A stretch of 41,816 nucleotides of DNA, taken from DATGZX01 sp035296965 (GTDB lineage Bacteria > Planctomycetota > Planctomycetia > Gemmatales > Gemmataceae). Positions within the stretch are counted from its first letter, which is position 1. Every line of letters begins with the position of its first letter. Location of the stretch: NCBI GenBank assembly GCA_035296965.1, contig DATGZX010000117.1:1-41816 (forward strand). Direction: 5' to 3'. The notes beneath the pieces were generated by a model. That model saw nothing but the letters and a program-made list of their open reading frames with translations. It searched no databases and had not been told where the DNA came from. Shown in pieces: positions 1 to 8,752 of this stretch. The position numbers and the translations under genes are program-made.

Positions 1-148
1 AACAACCCCACGTGAGTAGTAGCAACCATGCGTTCCTCCGGGAAATAGGTGAAAGTCCGGAAGAATCGTAGGCCTGTACACTTGTCCCAATCAAGGCCCT
101 CTCAATAATTGAGGTGGAGTTTGATGCGTTCGCCCTGGGCGTAATATG

Positions 149-170
149 CTGCGGAGATTGCCCTCCGCAG
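149..170. other. Short perfect hairpin
   Basis: An 8-bp perfect stem (CTGCGGAG / CTCCGCAG) closes a 6-nt loop. It lies about 75 bases past the stop of the leftmost gene, which is read leftwards. It could be a transcription end for that gene, but no T-run follows, so it may also be a chance palindrome. Confidence 0.3.
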
Positions 171-244
171 GCTTGCTTGCCTCGGGCGTTTCGGTTCTTT
201 TTTCGCCAGATACTCAGCTTGTGCGAGCAAATCGGCGTGTAGAC

Positions 245-934
245 TCATCCCTTGGCCTTTTTCGTCGGAGGTTGCAGTTCCGCATCAGTCCTGAAGCGGA
301 CATACGGCCAGCGGTCTGTCCCAAGCTCTCTTACAGTGGCTTCCAACAATTCCCGGACAGCTCTGACGTTCGATGAGAAAACATCTTTCGCTGCCGCTTC
401 ATTCTTCAAAACCACCCAAATCCAGAGCGCTGGCCCACCGCTTGTATCTTCTCCTGTCCCAAAGCGAAGTTCACAGATGGAAGGCGGGAAATGATCGGCT
501 AGCCGTTGTTCTACCCTCTTGCCAATGACGAAGGCGTCGGGATCGGCATATTTATCCGGACGCAGAATCTCCACGATCCGGTGGAACTGGGGAAGAGCCT
601 GCTGAATCTGCTCATCCGTCGCCGGTTTGTTGGGTGGGACTTTGCGAGCAATATCGCGAAAGCGGTCCACCGCATCGGTTAGACTTGCACGTTCAGCCGG
701 TGAGAGGAACTCGAACTCTTTCGGGTCAAATCCCTCCACTGTCTTTGGCGTAAGCCAAATGACTTCACGCTTCAGGATGTTCTCGATTGCAGCCGAATCA
801 AGTCTTGGCGAGTCAGCAGTTGCTTGGGGAGCGACGAAGCTGGCTCCTGCACGAACGTTCGTCCAGAAATCTCGTGGTGCCACGGCAACCTCCGCTCTAT
901 CGAGCCTCTTGACGTGTGACGCTTCTTGAGACAT
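245..934 (-). CDS. Hypothetical protein (229 aa)
   Basis: I do not recognise a named family. The reading frame stays open to an ATG at 1006, but I prefer the ATG at 934 (MSQEASHVKR...) because the residues before it look non-native. Neither start has a clear Shine-Dalgarno sequence. The protein is soluble, with no signal peptide or membrane segment. The middle (FVIGKRVEQRLADHFP) is mixed charged and helical. The C-terminal third (LRFGTGEDTSGGPALWIWV, then a helix with VRELLEATVRELG) looks like a compact alpha/beta domain. The extreme C-terminus is lysine-rich. It is followed leftwards by about 240 bases with no visible gene. No function is assigned. Confidence 0.65.
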   Translation of the reverse strand: MSQEASHVKRLDRAEVAVAPRDFWTNVRAGASFVAPQATADSPRLDSAAIENILKREVIWLTPKTVEGFDPKEFEFLSPAERASLTDAVDRFRDIARKVPPNKPATDEQIQQALPQFHRIVEILRPDKYADPDAFVIGKRVEQRLADHFPPSICELRFGTGEDTSGGPALWIWVVLKNEAAAKDVFSSNVRAVRELLEATVRELGTDRWPYVRFRTDAELQPPTKKAKG

Positions 935-1114
935 CGACCCGAGACTCGCAGCCGCATCGTCCCCGTGTTTGGCGAATTCCGTAGCAAGGCCGCTGGCAGT
1001 AAGCATCGGCGACGAAACTTGTGCTAACCGTCCGGCAGCCGAAGTTCAACTTCTTTTGCCCAGCGGTCCGGGACGCCAGCCTTGGCATCAGTGCGGTGGC
1101 TCGCGCTCAACCTA

Positions 1115-2662
1115 TCATGGACGGCGGTCCACTGGCGCTTGCCGCTGCAGCAACGCCGGCTTCAAAGTCCACGCCTGCCGTTTGGCAAGTTCCATCATTG
1201 CCGGGGCGCGGAAGCCAAGCGGGAAAATCACCCATCCCCAGAGGCCAGGATCGTCGGCTGCGACATAATCCGCGGCGGCGAGCCTGGCAGGCGGGAGCGA
1301 AATGTTGTCGCGAATAGGCCTACCCTCCACCAAATCCACCGTGGCCTGTGCCAGGCCCTGAAGGAAGACTTCCGGCGGCACCGCCACGCTGCCCAGCCAA
1401 ACGCTTGGCGGAATGCGGCCTTGCTTCCGCAGAAAATCAGCAACATCTACGGCAGTGCGCGTGAACTGACTGCCGTCCGTAGATACTGCCTGTTTCAGCG
1501 GCGCTACCACGTCGGAGGGGCCGTATGGTGTAGCTTCTAGAGCAAACGAATTGGGCGCACGCCCTGCGCTTCGCTCGGCGACATATTGGTCCAGCAGAGT
1601 GAAGACTTCGCTGGCCGAGAGCGTATAGTCGTCGTGCTTTTGATAGCTGACGTTTTCCGTCACGGCAGCGGCAATCTTCTTGAGATCGGCGGGCGTAAAG
1701 GTGCGGTGCCGTGCGAGATCACGATACTGCTTGGCTGCCTGGCTTGCCGTGATAAACTCCACTTCCGGAAATCGCTTCATGAAGCGCGCATAGCCTTCGA
1801 AGACCTGGAACGCGGCCTTGCTTTCCTCCCGCGTCTTCATGGGCGGCACCTGCCAGCGCTCGCGCGGCGGATTGGCCCCCGCGCGGAAGTTGACGCCGTC
1901 CCAGAACTTCTTGTGGACAAACTCACAAGGATGATAAATCGTGCTGACGATGCCGCCGCCTTCGGCAAGCAGCTTGGCACGTGCGTCCACGAACTGTTGC
2001 TCCGCCACTTCGAGGTCCTTGGGACCACCCAAGGCGGCGCGCAACTGAAACGCCAATTTGTACAGGTTGAGCACGCCGCAGTAGTAGCACGGGCGGTCGT
2101 CCAGCCGGACGTGCCGGCCGGCATCGAGGTACACTTCCATTCCCCAGTTTTTCATCGCCCCATAAGATTGCGGCGCCCAGGAACTGCCGGGCTGTCCGTA
2201 GCAGCTCGGCGTGACGCCGAAGATTCGTTTCACGTCCTCGTAACCGGGACGCTCGCGGCGCTCGAACTCGGCCACGCCTTCGTCCCAGCCGAGATTCGAG
2301 CAGTACATGGCAGGGCTCGGCTGGGTGCTATGGAAGTTGGAATGGTAGCCGATCTCATGGCGATTGAGAGCCGCGATCACGTCGGTCCTGCCGCGCCTTT
2401 CCAACGTGCGTGCCTTCTCCCCTACAACCTTGAAGGTCGCGCGAATGCCTTCATGGCTCAGGAACTCCGCGATATGCTGGGCCGAATCATCGCTTGCCGG
2501 CAGGATGTAATCCTCGGTATCGAACCACAGAATCACGTATATCTTGGGCGAGGGTTGAGCCGCGGCAACGGGAACTGTGCTCGCAAGCAGAACGCACAGC
2601 GCGGCCAGGCAATAGGCCCACCGTTTTTTGGAGTCCAAACCGGATGTGGATCGCGATGACAT
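1115..2662 (-). CDS. Secreted polysaccharide deacetylase-like (NodB-fold) protein
   Basis: A 515-aa exported protein with a carbohydrate-esterase-4/NodB-like domain. The ATG at 2662 is chosen over an upstream ATG at 2680 because AGGAG sits 8 nt before it. A signal peptide covers roughly residues 14-35 (basic start, hydrophobic core, VAAAQ cleavage region). The domain begins with WFDTEDY (Asp48, Asp51) and has the HxxxH metal motif at His107 and His111 (IGYHSNFH), as in NodB metal sites. The C-terminal ~200 residues have no recognised domain. NodB enzymes remove N- or O-acyl groups from polysaccharides; the true substrate is unknown. It is transcribed divergently from the amidohydrolase gene across 96 bp. 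Confidence 0.8.
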   Translation of the reverse strand: MSSRSTSGLDSKKRWAYCLAALCVLLASTVPVAAAQPSPKIYVILWFDTEDYILPASDDSAQHIAEFLSHEGIRATFKVVGEKARTLERRGRTDVIAALNRHEIGYHSNFHSTQPSPAMYCSNLGWDEGVAEFERRERPGYEDVKRIFGVTPSCYGQPGSSWAPQSYGAMKNWGMEVYLDAGRHVRLDDRPCYYCGVLNLYKLAFQLRAALGGPKDLEVAEQQFVDARAKLLAEGGGIVSTIYHPCEFVHKKFWDGVNFRAGANPPRERWQVPPMKTREESKAAFQVFEGYARFMKRFPEVEFITASQAAKQYRDLARHRTFTPADLKKIAAAVTENVSYQKHDDYTLSASEVFTLLDQYVAERSAGRAPNSFALEATPYGPSDVVAPLKQAVSTDGSQFTRTAVDVADFLRKQGRIPPSVWLGSVAVPPEVFLQGLAQATVDLVEGRPIRDNISLPPARLAAADYVAADDPGLWGWVIFPLGFRAPAMMELAKRQAWTLKPALLQRQAPVDRRP

Positions 2663-2758
2663 AACTGAATCTCCTGGCATGGCTGAGCCTTCGGCGTTAT
2701 GGTAACACTCCAGAATGACGTTGGCTCGAAGGAATTCTGCTGATCAGGGGGACCAGGC

Positions 2759-5425
2759 ATGGGCCGGGCGAGAAGTTTCTTGATTGGATTTGCTTCTTCC
2801 ATTCTTTTCATATCCGCGGCCGCGGCTGCCGAATCGGACGGCACGGTCGCGTTCCGCGGCGCTCGCATTCTGACTGCCGAGGGGCCAGCGATTGAAAACG
2901 GCGTCCTTGTCATCCGCAAGGGCAAGATCGTGGCCGTCGGCTCGGCAGACGAAGTAACCGTGCCCCAGGGAGCCGCGGTGCGAGACGCATCGGGTAAGAC
3001 GATCATCCCCGGGTTGGTGGACACGCATTCGCACATTGGCATTTATCCGCGACCGCAAGTTCCCGCCAACTCCGACGGCAACGAAATGACCGGGCCCGTT
3101 CAATCAGGCCTGCGCGCGTTGGACGCCATCTATCCTGATGATCCGGGCATCAAGATGGCAGTTGCCGGCGGCATCACGACCGCCAACATCATGCCGGGCT
3201 CCGGCAACGTCATCGGCGGTCAAACGCTGTATGTCAAGCTCCGTGGCGCCACTATCGAAGCCATGCGCATCCCCAACACCAAGGTGCTTGGCGGACTGAA
3301 GATGGCCAACGGCGAAAATCCCAAGGGCTACGGTCGCCGGGCTCAGGGCCAGGCGCCGGGCACGCGTATGAAGGTGGCAGCCCTCCAGCGCGAGCAGTTC
3401 ATCAAGGCACGCGATTACCAGCAGAAATGGGTGAAGTACAAGCAAGCCGTCGCCGCCGGGAAGGACGTGCCGCAACCCGAGAAGGATATCGCCCTGGAAC
3501 CGTTGGTCGAAGTGCTGGAACGCAAGCGCACCGTCCATTTCCACACGCATCGGGCGGACGACTTGTTGACGGCGCTGCGCATTGCGGAAGAATTCGGGTT
3601 CGAGATCGTGCTGCAACACGCCACCGAAGGCTACCGCATTGTCGATGAATTGGCTCGGCGCAAAGTGCCCGTCTCGTTGACGCTGGTGGATAGTCCCGGC
3701 GGCAAGATGGAGACTGCGGCGCTGCTGGAGGAAAATGCCGCGATCCTTGACAAGGCAGGCGTCAAGGTTGCCATTAACACCGACGACTTCATCACCGAAT
3801 CGCGCTTTTTCCTGCGCACGGGCGCCATCGCCGTGCGGGGCGGCATGCCCGAGGATCACGCCTTGCGCGCCCTTAGCCTGCATGGTGCCCAAATGCTGCA
3901 CCTGGAGGATCGCGTAGGATCGCTAGCCAAGGGAAAAGATGCGGACTTTGTCGTACTTTCCGGAGCACCTTTCAGCGTCTACACGCAGGTGCTGGAGACG
4001 TACATCGACGGCGTGCGCGTGTTTGATAGGTCGGAACAAAAACAATGGGCCTACCAGGCGGGCGGCTTTGCCCTGGCCGACCCGAGTCCGCTGCCCAAGC
4101 CGCCGCCGCCCACCAAACCGCAGCCCGTGGTCCAGACCCCGGCAACGCCCAAAGACGCTGCCGCCCTGAGCCAGTCGCCGTCACGTTTTGCCGTATTCGC
4201 CGGGCGACTGCACACCGTCGCCAAGGGAACGATTGACGACGGGGCGCTGCTGATTGAAGACGGCAAGATCCGCTATGCGGGTCCTCGTGCCGGACTCGAG
4301 TTGCCGGCCCAGACGCCGGTGATTTCGGCAGCCGTCGTCACCCCCGGGCTGATCGACGCCCATGCGGTGATCCCCATCACCGGCGCACTGAACATCCCCG
4401 CCGACCAGGAACAAGACGAGCAGAGCGACCCGAATCAATCCGACCTCCGCGTGCTGGACGGCTTCAATCCCAATGAGCCCCTCCTGCAGTTCCTGCGCGA
4501 GCAGGGCGTTACGATCGTGCACGCCACGCCCGGCCGGGTCAACGTTTTCGGCGGGCAGAGCGGCGTGTTCCACACCTACGGCAGGACCGCGGAGCAGATG
4601 ACGCTGCGCTTCCCCGCGGGTCTGCTGATCAACCTGGGCGAGGCTCCGAAACAAGCCTATCCCGGAAAGCTTCCCGGAACGCGCATGGGGACGGCCAGCC
4701 TGGTGCGCACCGCCTTCGTCCAAGCCCAGAACGACGCCCAGAAGCGGGCCACCGCGAAGGACGACGACAAGCGTCCGCCGCGCAATTTGAAATTGGAGGC
4801 ACTCAACGCGGCGCTGGAGCGCAAGCTGCCGTGCATCTTTAGCGCCCACCGGGCCGACGACCTGGATACCGCGCTGCGCCTAGCCAAAGAGTTTCACCTG
4901 CGTGCCATCCTGGACCTGGCCACCGAGGCCTATCTCATCCCCGACACGATTGCCGCGGCCAAGGTGCCGGTGGTGGTGCATCCGACCATGCAGCGCGTCG
5001 GCGCGAGCTTGGAGACCTACAATAGCCACCTTTGCAATGCCGCCATGCTTGCAAATCACAAGATCCCGATCGTGATTGCTACTTCGTTCGAAGGCTATGT
5101 GCCCAAAACTCGCGTCCTCCGGTTCGAGACCGGCATCGCGATGGTCAACGGGCTTGGTTTCGATCGTGCGTTGCGCGCGATCACGCTTGACGCAGCTCAT
5201 CTTCTCGGCATCGAGGACCGCTTCGGCAGCCTGGAAGCGGGAAAAGTGGCCGATATTGTGTTATATGACGGCGATCCCTTTGAAAACGCCACGCACGTGA
5301 CCCATACGGTGATCGGCGGCCGGGTCATCTTCGATAGGTCGGAGTACCTCAAGCTGCCGTTCGAGCGCCGCGCCTTACCGCTGACGGGCGGCAGCGGCGT
5401 CGGCTGCTGCATGGGCGCGTGGTAA
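2759..5425 (+). CDS. Tandem-domain secreted amidohydrolase (imidazolonepropionase-like)
   Basis: An 888-aa exported protein made of two consecutive amidohydrolase modules (about 28-430 and 470-880), joined by a proline-rich linker near 445-460. A signal peptide occupies residues 1-24. The first module has the metal signature of the superfamily: GLVDTHSH (His90, His92), FHTHRADD (His260-264), LQHATEG (His287) and INTDDF (Asp342). The second module repeats the fold (IDAHAVIP, FSAHRADD, LDLATEAY), but the HxH is HxV at 535-537 and the NTDD-equivalent reads ATSFEG. It is therefore probably non-catalytic. A purine-rich AGGGGG lies before the ATG. Such proteins hydrolyse cyclic amides or peptide-like substrates, but the substrate here cannot be read from sequence. 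Its stop is 7 bases from the convergent glycosyltransferase stop. Confidence 0.88.
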   Translation: MGRARSFLIGFASSILFISAAAAAESDGTVAFRGARILTAEGPAIENGVLVIRKGKIVAVGSADEVTVPQGAAVRDASGKTIIPGLVDTHSHIGIYPRPQVPANSDGNEMTGPVQSGLRALDAIYPDDPGIKMAVAGGITTANIMPGSGNVIGGQTLYVKLRGATIEAMRIPNTKVLGGLKMANGENPKGYGRRAQGQAPGTRMKVAALQREQFIKARDYQQKWVKYKQAVAAGKDVPQPEKDIALEPLVEVLERKRTVHFHTHRADDLLTALRIAEEFGFEIVLQHATEGYRIVDELARRKVPVSLTLVDSPGGKMETAALLEENAAILDKAGVKVAINTDDFITESRFFLRTGAIAVRGGMPEDHALRALSLHGAQMLHLEDRVGSLAKGKDADFVVLSGAPFSVYTQVLETYIDGVRVFDRSEQKQWAYQAGGFALADPSPLPKPPPPTKPQPVVQTPATPKDAAALSQSPSRFAVFAGRLHTVAKGTIDDGALLIEDGKIRYAGPRAGLELPAQTPVISAAVVTPGLIDAHAVIPITGALNIPADQEQDEQSDPNQSDLRVLDGFNPNEPLLQFLREQGVTIVHATPGRVNVFGGQSGVFHTYGRTAEQMTLRFPAGLLINLGEAPKQAYPGKLPGTRMGTASLVRTAFVQAQNDAQKRATAKDDDKRPPRNLKLEALNAALERKLPCIFSAHRADDLDTALRLAKEFHLRAILDLATEAYLIPDTIAAAKVPVVVHPTMQRVGASLETYNSHLCNAAMLANHKIPIVIATSFEGYVPKTRVLRFETGIAMVNGLGFDRALRAITLDAAHLLGIEDRFGSLEAGKVADIVLYDGDPFENATHVTHTVIGGRVIFDRSEYLKLPFERRALPLTGGSGVGCCMGAW

Positions 5426-5432
5426 GAGCGTG

Positions 5433-6128
5433 CTACACGGTGAAGGGTAAGAAGCTGCCGAACCGGCTCACGAAGATGAGCCGGTTCGCTTCCCATTCTT
5501 CGTCAGGAAAGCCAACGCTTGCGTGGAAAAGAGGGAAAGGGACCGCGTAATTGGCTAGTTGCGCCAGGGCGGCGCGAAACGTGATGTCGATATCGTAGAA
5601 ATGGAAGCCTTGATAGCAGCCCGCCGCGAAACCGCCCAGCTTGTCGAACGTGCGCCGATGGCACATTAACATCACGCCATCCAGAACCGCCACCCGACCG
5701 AAGACGGCACAAGAGATGTGAGGCCAAACGTTCCAGTGCAGTCCAAATTCATTCTCCGGGCTTGGATGGCCTGCCATGCCGCGCGTTTCCGCAATCGTTT
5801 CTCGGCGACACCAGAGCCCGCCATCTGTCAGGACCGTTCGGCTGCCGGCCACGCCGACAAAACCAGTCGAGGGATCTTGCAGAAGTTCCAACGGCAGGCG
5901 CAGCGCGTGGCGATTGCCAAGTAGCTGGACATCGTCGTGAATAAAAATCAGGATTTCGCCGTCGGTTTGCTCCGCTCCCGCGTTGTATCCGGAGAACAGG
6001 TCGTGTTGATGGCCATCGACCACTTGCAGGTTCCATTCCTGCCCTGCGCCGTGCATACACGCTTCGATGCCATCTGTTAGCTGCTGCACTTTGCCAGGAT
6101 CGCGCGACAGGGTGATGAAGTCGAGCAT
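5433..6128 (-). CDS. Glycosyltransferase family 2-like protein (StrF type)
   Basis: A 231-aa cytoplasmic protein resembling the StrF-like glycosyltransferase group (GT-A fold). Recognisable elements are the N-terminal strand MLDFITLSRDP, a NAGAEQTDGEILIFIHDDV segment with the metal/nucleotide-binding DD pair near residue 77, and WPHISCAVFG followed by a C-terminal region rich in aromatics (GFHFYDIDITFRA), typical of the acceptor side. I start at the ATG at 6128. A longer in-frame form from 6185 would overlap the ATG of the divergent esterase gene. Only about 55 bases separate the two start codons, so they share a promoter region. Donor and acceptor sugars are unknown. Confidence 0.8.
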   Translation of the reverse strand: MLDFITLSRDPGKVQQLTDGIEACMHGAGQEWNLQVVDGHQHDLFSGYNAGAEQTDGEILIFIHDDVQLLGNRHALRLPLELLQDPSTGFVGVAGSRTVLTDGGLWCRRETIAETRGMAGHPSPENEFGLHWNVWPHISCAVFGRVAVLDGVMLMCHRRTFDKLGGFAAGCYQGFHFYDIDITFRAALAQLANYAVPFPLFHASVGFPDEEWEANRLIFVSRFGSFLPFTV

Positions 6129-6183
6129 GGGATTTGGCTCTCTTCCTGACTCCGTAGATCGTGGCGTTTCGCGGAGGCCGACC

Positions 6184-7827
6184 ATGAGTTACTGGCTACC
6201 GACGTGTATTTTATTGCTCGTCTGTCCTGTCTCCACACGCGCTGGCGATGATCCGGTGTTCGATGTGCCGGCACTCCTGGCCACGCCGCTCAATGCCAAA
6301 ACTCTAAAAACCACGCAGAGAGAAAACATCATCACCGAGGAGGTCAGCTTCCATTCGGAAATGGATGGCGAGAAGAACGTCGAAATCTTCGCTTATTTCT
6401 CCTATCCCCAGGGCGCCAAGAACTTGCCCGCTTATATCTGGAACCCCGGCGGGCTAGGGCAGGCGTCGCCCGCTTACACGGAAGCTGGCGCTCGCCGTGG
6501 CTACGCGACGCTCTGCATCGATTTCCCTCAACCTGGTTACAGGTCCACCGGCGGCTACCCCATTAACGCAGGCCTCGATCTTGGTGCAGACCTGCGGCAA
6601 GCCCCGATTTACCACGGGGCTGTAGCACTGCTCAAGGCAGTCTCCTTTCTTGAATCGCGACCCGAGGTGGACAGAAGCCGTATTGGCATGGCTGGCAGCT
6701 CGTGGGGCGGATTCTTCACTACCTTGATGGCGGGCCTGGACCAGCGCCTCAAAGCTTGCTCCTGCTTCTTCGGCACCGGCAGTTTGCAACTGGGCAACGC
6801 CTGGTGGGACGGCCAGAGTCGCAATGGCAGGCCGTCGCCCAGCCCGGCTTACCGCGAACGCTGGGCCAAGACGCTCGATCCCGCGTGGCGCTTGCAAAAG
6901 TCCAAAGTCCCTATTGCCTGGTTCACGGGGACGAACGACGGCTTCTATTATCTCCCGTCCGTGATGCGGACTTATCAACTCGCTGCCGGTCCCAAACATC
7001 TGAGCCTGTTGCCCAACTGGGATCATGCCGTGTCGCTCGCAGTCAACGAACAGGCGTTTGCCTGGCTCGACATTCATCTGAAGGGTAAGGCGCCGTTTCT
7101 AAGTGTTTCGCCAAGTGAGATTCAGGAGAGAAACGGTCGCCAGACAGTTCGGTGGACTTTTCAAGGCGAAGCCGCAGCAGCGGAATTGAACGCCAGTTTT
7201 CAAGACGAGGGACACTGGCATGGACGTTACTGGCACACGTTCAAGGCAGACGTCAGGGATCACACGTGCAGCGTTGAGCTGCCCAGCAGCACGCTGCCCT
7301 GCTACGTCATTGGAAACGTCATCGATAAAGCTGGTTTTCGCTCCTCGACGCCCATGCGGCGCATCGAACCGAGTGCCACGGCCGATCACTCCATCGTGCC
7401 CAGCTACGACGGCTGTTCCGACTGGGGCGGCTTCGAAGAAAATCAGCTGGCGTTCCTGTCGCGCCATTATCGTTCCGGCAGCCAGGTACGCTGGCTGCCG
7501 CAGGTAAGTCTTGATGCCAAGGATGGCAAGCAGTCGGCTCTACTGCCTGTGGGCAAAACTCCGTTGCCACCGATTCTATTTACACCAGACATACCGCACC
7601 GGTTCACTTGTTTCTTGAAGTCGGATAAGCCTGTGGAGGCTATCTTGCAATTGGAGGAATCAGAGAAGCGAATCGCAATAGGCACAAGTTGGACAGAAGT
7701 GCGGATGGACTACACGCCATCCCAATCATTGCTGGCGGCCGTCCACGCAGCTCTGAGCGTTCCACCTGGAGCGAACCTGCTGCTCGATTGCGCGACCTTT
7801 CGCCCGATTGTGCCAAGCAGCCATTGA
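6184..7827 (+). CDS. Secreted alpha/beta hydrolase (acyl esterase / dienelactone-hydrolase-like)
   Basis: A 547-aa protein starting at the ATG at 6184, with GGAGG 7 nt upstream. A signal peptide covers residues 1-20 (LLLVCPVSTRAG). The N-terminal ~330 residues form an alpha/beta-hydrolase core of the acetyl-xylan-esterase/dienelactone-hydrolase type. It has an oxyanion strand (YIWNPGGLG), nucleophile elbow GSSWGG (Ser173), acid GTNDG (Asp252) and base NWDHAV (His281), in the expected order. The C-terminal ~220 residues look like beta-sandwich repeats without a nameable family, perhaps substrate or matrix binding. It probably hydrolyses an ester or amide outside the cytoplasm; the substrate is not determinable. 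Confidence 0.82.
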   Translation: MSYWLPTCILLLVCPVSTRAGDDPVFDVPALLATPLNAKTLKTTQRENIITEEVSFHSEMDGEKNVEIFAYFSYPQGAKNLPAYIWNPGGLGQASPAYTEAGARRGYATLCIDFPQPGYRSTGGYPINAGLDLGADLRQAPIYHGAVALLKAVSFLESRPEVDRSRIGMAGSSWGGFFTTLMAGLDQRLKACSCFFGTGSLQLGNAWWDGQSRNGRPSPSPAYRERWAKTLDPAWRLQKSKVPIAWFTGTNDGFYYLPSVMRTYQLAAGPKHLSLLPNWDHAVSLAVNEQAFAWLDIHLKGKAPFLSVSPSEIQERNGRQTVRWTFQGEAAAAELNASFQDEGHWHGRYWHTFKADVRDHTCSVELPSSTLPCYVIGNVIDKAGFRSSTPMRRIEPSATADHSIVPSYDGCSDWGGFEENQLAFLSRHYRSGSQVRWLPQVSLDAKDGKQSALLPVGKTPLPPILFTPDIPHRFTCFLKSDKPVEAILQLEESEKRIAIGTSWTEVRMDYTPSQSLLAAVHAALSVPPGANLLLDCATFRPIVPSSH

Positions 7828-8026
7828 AACGGCGTTTTTTTCCGATGACTGTGGTGCAATCAAGCACCAGATCTCAATTCGCTTTTGACTTCTTGGCTAC
7901 CGCCCGCTCGGTAGCCAAACAGTCTCAGCAGAAGCGGGGAAAGAAGGGATCAGGTAAAAAGATGCGAATGCTTGTTGCCACATGCGTAGGCCCTGGTCTT
8001 TGGACGGTTTCGCGGAGAGAATAGGC

Positions 8027-8053
8027 GTAGCTCAAGCTGGCAGCTTGAGCCAC
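8027..8053. repeat. Near-perfect 27-bp palindrome before the DinB gene
   Basis: Two 13-base arms (GCTCAAGCTG / CAGCTTGAGC at the core) meet around a single central base, with one mismatch near the tips. It lies 25 bases ahead of the DinB-like start codon. It could be a dispersed palindromic repeat or a protein-binding site; no other copy is visible here. Confidence 0.6.
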
Positions 8054-8077
8054 TACCATGATTAGGGAGGTCTCGCG

Positions 8078-8560
8078 ATGCTTTCATTCCTGCGCGATCT
8101 GCTGGCACATGCCGAATGGGCCAATGCGGTGTTCTTTCATACCTGGGGGAAATCACCCGCGCGCGAGCATGAAGAATTGCGCCAACGCGTAGGCCACATC
8201 ATCGGCGTACAAAGTGGCTTCCTGGCCGTGCTGCGCGGTGAGACCCCCGGCGGCCCGCACGGCGGCGCCCCGCCTTCTTACGATGAGTTGAAAGCTCGAG
8301 CGGAGATTTGCCACGCCGGGCTGCGTGACTATACGGCCGCTCTCAAGCCGGAGGCCTTGTCGAGCACTGTGCGCATTCCTTGGTTTCCCGACCCGCCGTG
8401 TGTGATCACCGTCGCCGAGGCACTGGTGCAAGCAGCCATGCACTCCCAGCACCATCGTGGCCAATGCATGACCCGGCTCAAAGACTTCGGCGGTGAGCCG
8501 AAGAACGTCGACTGGATCATCTGGCTGTGGAAGCAAAAGCCCGAGGCCCGATGGAGTTGA
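8078..8560 (+). CDS. DinB-family protein (putative metal-dependent four-helix enzyme)
   Basis: A 160-aa protein of the DinB/YfiT-like superfamily, a four-helix bundle that binds a divalent metal through three histidines. The pattern is visible: a first helix with LLAHAEWAN, a middle HIIGVQSGFLAVLRG helix (His46-47 region) and the C-terminal HSQHHRGQ motif that supplies two ligands in this family. The ATG at 8078 has GGGAGG 7 nt upstream. Members include thiol-dependent transferases (bacillithiol or mycothiol S-transferases), and many are uncharacterised. There is no operon partner; a palindrome precedes it and a repeat-rich gap follows. Confidence 0.85.
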   Translation: MLSFLRDLLAHAEWANAVFFHTWGKSPAREHEELRQRVGHIIGVQSGFLAVLRGETPGGPHGGAPPSYDELKARAEICHAGLRDYTAALKPEALSSTVRIPWFPDPPCVITVAEALVQAAMHSQHHRGQCMTRLKDFGGEPKNVDWIIWLWKQKPEARWS

Positions 8561-8615
8561 CGGGCGGCGAGGCCGAGAGGGATCTGCATCACCGTGCACG
8601 ATTCCGCTGGTACTT

Positions 8616-8654
8616 GCCCGAAGCGTCAGCGAGGACCTCGCTAACGCGTCGGGC
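8616..8654. repeat. 39-bp palindromic repeat, part of an inverted repeat pair
   Basis: The left arm (GCCCGAAGCGTCAGCGAGG) and right arm (CCTCGCTAACGCGTCGGGC) flank one base with two mismatches. The right arm plus the following 18 bases (8633-8672) recurs in inverted orientation at 11713-11752 with about 4 mismatches in 40. This is the look of a dispersed REP-like element. It sits downstream of the DinB-like gene and 80 bases from the GH31 stop, so it may also act as a bidirectional transcript end. Confidence 0.7.
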
Positions 8655-8752
8655 TAGTATCAGCCGATTTGCACACAGTCATTTAGATTCCTAGAGTATT
8701 GCCTCGAGTGGAAGAATTCTCGCCATTTCTTGCTATTTCCTGAGGGCGCAGG

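Noticed and set aside
1586..2659. 357-codon open frame antisense to the deacetylase gene
   Set aside because: It mirrors a well-supported gene with signal peptide and HxxxH motif. The translation is Arg/His/Gly-rich, without domain features, as expected for the opposite strand of high-G+C coding DNA.
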